From contig JAGSPQ010000294.1 in assembly GCA_018262385.1 (NCBI GenBank), positions 1 through 6,750 on the forward strand: 6,750 nt of DNA, written 5' to 3'. The DNA is from Myxococcaceae bacterium (GTDB taxonomy: Bacteria > Myxococcota > Myxococcia > Myxococcales > Myxococcaceae). Shown here piece by piece: positions 4,712 through 6,750 of this stretch. The notes beneath the pieces were generated by a model. The model saw only the letters and a list, made by a program, of their open reading frames with translations, did not search any database and was not told the origin of the DNA. Each line of letters opens with the position of its first letter. Position 1 is the first letter of the stretch. The translations under genes and the position numbers were made by a program.

Positions 4712-6376
4712 CTAGTCCCGAAACTCGTAATTGAGAACCGACGCCAGCTCGAGGTACCCGAAGTTTCTCACCTGATCGACGTTGTACAGAAGGTAGTGCA
4801 GCCGCCCGCGGACGCTGATCGAGAAGCGCTTGCTCAGCCGCAGCTTGATCCCCGCGACCGCTCCCGGTGAGAAGGTCTGGTAGTTCTGCGCCGGCAGGCC
4901 GGTGCCGGGGAACTCGCGGCCCATGATGTTCAGCCCCAGGCGCACGCCGAGGTACGGCACCCATCGCCCGTCGGGCCACTCGTAGAGCACGGTGCTGCCG
5001 ACCGAGAGCAGCGAGTAGCGGTAGGGGGTGGAGAACACCCCGGTGTTGAGCGTCCCGTTGGCGAAGCCGTACACCCCGTCGATGCCGACCCCGAACCCCT
5101 TGCCGAACGCGTTGTGAAAGGTGGTGTCGATGCCGATCACCGGCGACGACGGGAAGTAGCCGCCGCGCGAGAGCGGAGCGTCGAACACGTACTGGTAGCT
5201 GCCGGACGCCCCGATGCTCCAGTGGCGGCCGTAGACCAGGTTCCGCTCGACCCCCTTCACCGGATCGTCGGCGAAGGCGACGTCCTTCAGGTCGGACTCC
5301 TCGAGCACCGCCAGCTGCCCCGCGGAGACCGAGACCTCTCCGACCCGCAGCCGATCGGGCAGCCGGCGCTTGACGAAGTACCGCCCGGGCGCGAGCGCGA
5401 CCAGCCGCTCGACCCCGAGGACCTTCGACAGCTCGGCGACGACGAACCCCTTCGGGTCGACGAGGAAGTAGGTCCCCGCCGGAGAGCTGGCCGGAAAGCG
5501 CAGCCCCTCTTTGCGCTCGGCGAAGTCGGTGAGCACCAGATCGCCGTTGCCGGCCAGGTCGAAGCTGAAGGTCGGATGCTGCGCGCCGGCGGCGCTCTCG
5601 ACGGTGTCGGCGACGGTGCGCTCGTAGGCGTAGGCATACGCCTCGCCGAGGCTGACCTTCCCATCGCCGCTGCGATCGGCGTCGCCGAGCAGGCCGCTGG
5701 CGAGGTGGTGCGAGAAGTAGCTGCCGCCGATCGCGTCGGACTCCTGCGAGTCTTCATCCGAGGCGCTGGAGGTGAGGATCACCAGCCCCTTGGCGGCGCG
5801 GGTGGCGTCCGACTCGACCTCGAACGCCGGCGCGCGGCGGACGCCCTTGGTGCGGGTCATCGTCCCCGAGTGGCAGGCGTCGAACACCGCGACCCGCATG
5901 TCGGCGGGGGACTGGGCAAGCCGCGCCTTGAGCGACTCCATCGGCAGCTTGCTCTTGCCCAGGCGCAGCGCTCCGTCCTTGGCGTGGCCCGAGTAATAGA
6001 AGAACAGCGAGGTGCGATCGCCCTGGGCCCGGGCGTCCTTCGCCTGCCGCTCGAGCTCGCCCAGCGCGGTGAGCAGATCGTCGGCGTCGGCGTTGAGCAG
6101 CAGCATCGAGTCGGCCTCGCGCACTCCCCCGACCCGCATCAGGATCGCGTGGAGCTTGCGCGCGTCGTCCCGGGCGTAGAGCAGCTCGCGCGTCCCGGAG
6201 CCGCCCTCGTCGTTGCCGGCCACCAGCGCGAACCGGCGGATCGGGCCCGACGCCGCCGCGGGCGCCGGAGCGGGCAGCGGCGCCCACCCGTCCTGCCCCT
6301 GCGCCGGCAACGCGAGCAGCAACAGCGCCAGCAGATGACGGGCCGCGCGACTGCGCTCGCGGGGCCCGGGGCTCAC
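4712..6376 (-). CDS. Exported caspase-like (C14 family) protease with C-terminal barrel-like domain
   Basis: The 554-residue protein starts with a GTG overlapping the upstream stop (GTGA). A signal peptide (HLLALLLLALPAQGQ, about 14-28) and a Pro/Ala linker precede a caspase-fold domain (about 46-285). Its catalytic His131 is in FFYYSGHA and Cys168 in FDACHSGT, so the dyad is intact. The caspase domain includes an EF-hand-like loop, DRSGDGKVSLGE (234-245), with ligand-type residues D, S, D, S and E at positions 1, 3, 5, 9 and 12. Residues about 290-365 look like a small beta domain (LAPGRYFVKRRL, PEGA-like). From about 380 to the end there are alternating polar/aromatic strands (WSIGASGSYQYVF, WVPYLGVRLGLNIMG, FSISVRGRLHYLLYNV, YLELASVLNYEF) resembling an eight-strand outer-membrane barrel. 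If so, the protease domain lies in the periplasm. It is sandwiched in a coupled operon between a DUF4384-like gene and a lipoprotein gene. The substrate is unknown. Confidence 0.92.
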   Translation of the reverse strand: MSPGPRERSRAARHLLALLLLALPAQGQDGWAPLPAPAPAAASGPIRRFALVAGNDEGGSGTRELLYARDDARKLHAILMRVGGVREADSMLLLNADADDLLTALGELERQAKDARAQGDRTSLFFYYSGHAKDGALRLGKSKLPMESLKARLAQSPADMRVAVFDACHSGTMTRTKGVRRAPAFEVESDATRAAKGLVILTSSASDEDSQESDAIGGSYFSHHLASGLLGDADRSGDGKVSLGEAYAYAYERTVADTVESAAGAQHPTFSFDLAGNGDLVLTDFAERKEGLRFPASSPAGTYFLVDPKGFVVAELSKVLGVERLVALAPGRYFVKRRLPDRLRVGEVSVSAGQLAVLEESDLKDVAFADDPVKGVERNLVYGRHWSIGASGSYQYVFDAPLSRGGYFPSSPVIGIDTTFHNAFGKGFGVGIDGVYGFANGTLNTGVFSTPYRYSLLSVGSTVLYEWPDGRWVPYLGVRLGLNIMGREFPGTGLPAQNYQTFSPGAVAGIKLRLSKRFSISVRGRLHYLLYNVDQVRNFGYLELASVLNYEFRD

Positions 6377-6750
6377 GGCTTGAGGAACGTCCGGTGAAAC
6401 TGCTCGCCCGGCAGATCGAGCGTTCCCAGCTGCGACAGGTTGCCGCGGGCCTCGTCATAGCCGGCCTTCGCCGCGCGCCGGACGTCCTCCACGTCGATCG
6501 GCTCGGACGTCATCACCACCACCACCCGCTCCAGGCCGTGCCCGGTGAACTCCAGGCTGTCCGACATGTACTCCCTGGTCCCGTCGGCGCGGACGCGAAG
6601 GCTCGGCCCCCGCTCGGGGTAGAGCGCCGTCACCTCGCCGCTCTCGTCGATGCTCACCGCCGCGACGTACCGGTAGGCGCCGGCGCGAAAGCCGATCCGC
6701 ACCCGCTCGCCGGGGCCGAGCGCCTCGGGCTGCAGCGGATCGTCCGAGGC
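6373..6750 (-). CDS. DUF4384-like protein, C-terminal part (5' partial)
   Basis: The frame stays open to the right edge, beginning ASDDPLQPEALGPGER, so the start at 6702 is probably internal and the gene begins outside the window. The visible 125 residues follow the pattern of DUF4384-type beta domains: GERVRIGFRAGAYRYVAAV, then SIDESGEVTALYPERG, then a SDSLEFTGHGLERVVVVMT block and an amphipathic helical segment. Such domains are found in bacterial proteins near caspase-family genes and in some anti-sigma-like proteins; that link is from general knowledge, and the assignment here is by pattern alone. The stop TGA overlaps the caspase start GTG by 4 nt, so the two are very likely co-translated. 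No membrane segment is visible in this part. Confidence 0.75.
   Translation of the reverse strand, partial: ASDDPLQPEALGPGERVRIGFRAGAYRYVAAVSIDESGEVTALYPERGPSLRVRADGTREYMSDSLEFTGHGLERVVVVMTSEPIDVEDVRRAAKAGYDEARGNLSQLGTLDLPGEQFHRTFLKP

Noticed and set aside
5114..6397. 427-residue plus-strand frame opposite the caspase gene
   Set aside because: It has low-complexity Arg/Gly/Val composition, no recognisable domain, and lies wholly antisense to a gene with clear catalytic motifs; it is a by-product of high-GC codon use.
1..6750. tRNA, rRNA, CRISPR arrays, insertion sequences
   Set aside because: No repeat-spacer pattern, transposase-like frame, terminal inverted repeats or rRNA/tRNA-like segment was seen.

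Overview
The window is GC-rich and looks like a chromosomal piece of a myxobacterium (Myxococcota). The supporting signs are a Hanks-type kinase with the myxobacterial 'DVSPSN' catalytic loop, a lipoprotein ending in an AgmX/PglI-like domain, a caspase-family protein, and abundant lipoproteins and secreted proteins. This is inferred from family resemblance only; no database search was possible.

Layout from left to right. (1) Bases 2-964 (+) encode the 3' part of a lipoprotein whose start lies outside the window; it holds three degenerate copies of a Cys-pair domain. (2) A 173-base convergent gap holds a perfect 28-bp AT-rich palindrome and two short GC-rich palindromes. (3) Bases 1138-1722 (-) encode 5-formyltetrahydrofolate cyclo-ligase. 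Upstream of it on the same strand is a structured, lower-GC segment with its own promoter-like hexamers, the position and form expected of a 6S-like RNA. (4) Bases 1932-2870 and 2882-3778 (+) form a probable two-gene operon: a secreted TPR protein followed by a cytosolic Ser/Thr kinase with an HCD instead of HRD motif and no Ser/Thr in its activation loop before the SPE motif. (5) On the minus strand, three tightly packed genes are read from the right edge leftwards: the C-terminal part of a DUF4384-like protein, a caspase-like protease with a C-terminal outer-membrane-barrel-like region, and a lipoprotein.

The kinase and lipoprotein genes are convergent and their stop codons abut, with no base between them. 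The minus-strand trio has a 4-nt overlap and then a 3-nt gap, so it is very probably translated as a coupled unit. A reasonable reading is an envelope-associated caspase module: a regulator-like DUF4384 protein, a secreted protease that may be anchored in the outer membrane, and a partner lipoprotein. The substrate and trigger cannot be told from sequence. The caspase-barrel architecture, the non-RD kinase, the candidate RNA and the 28-bp palindrome are the parts most worth following up.
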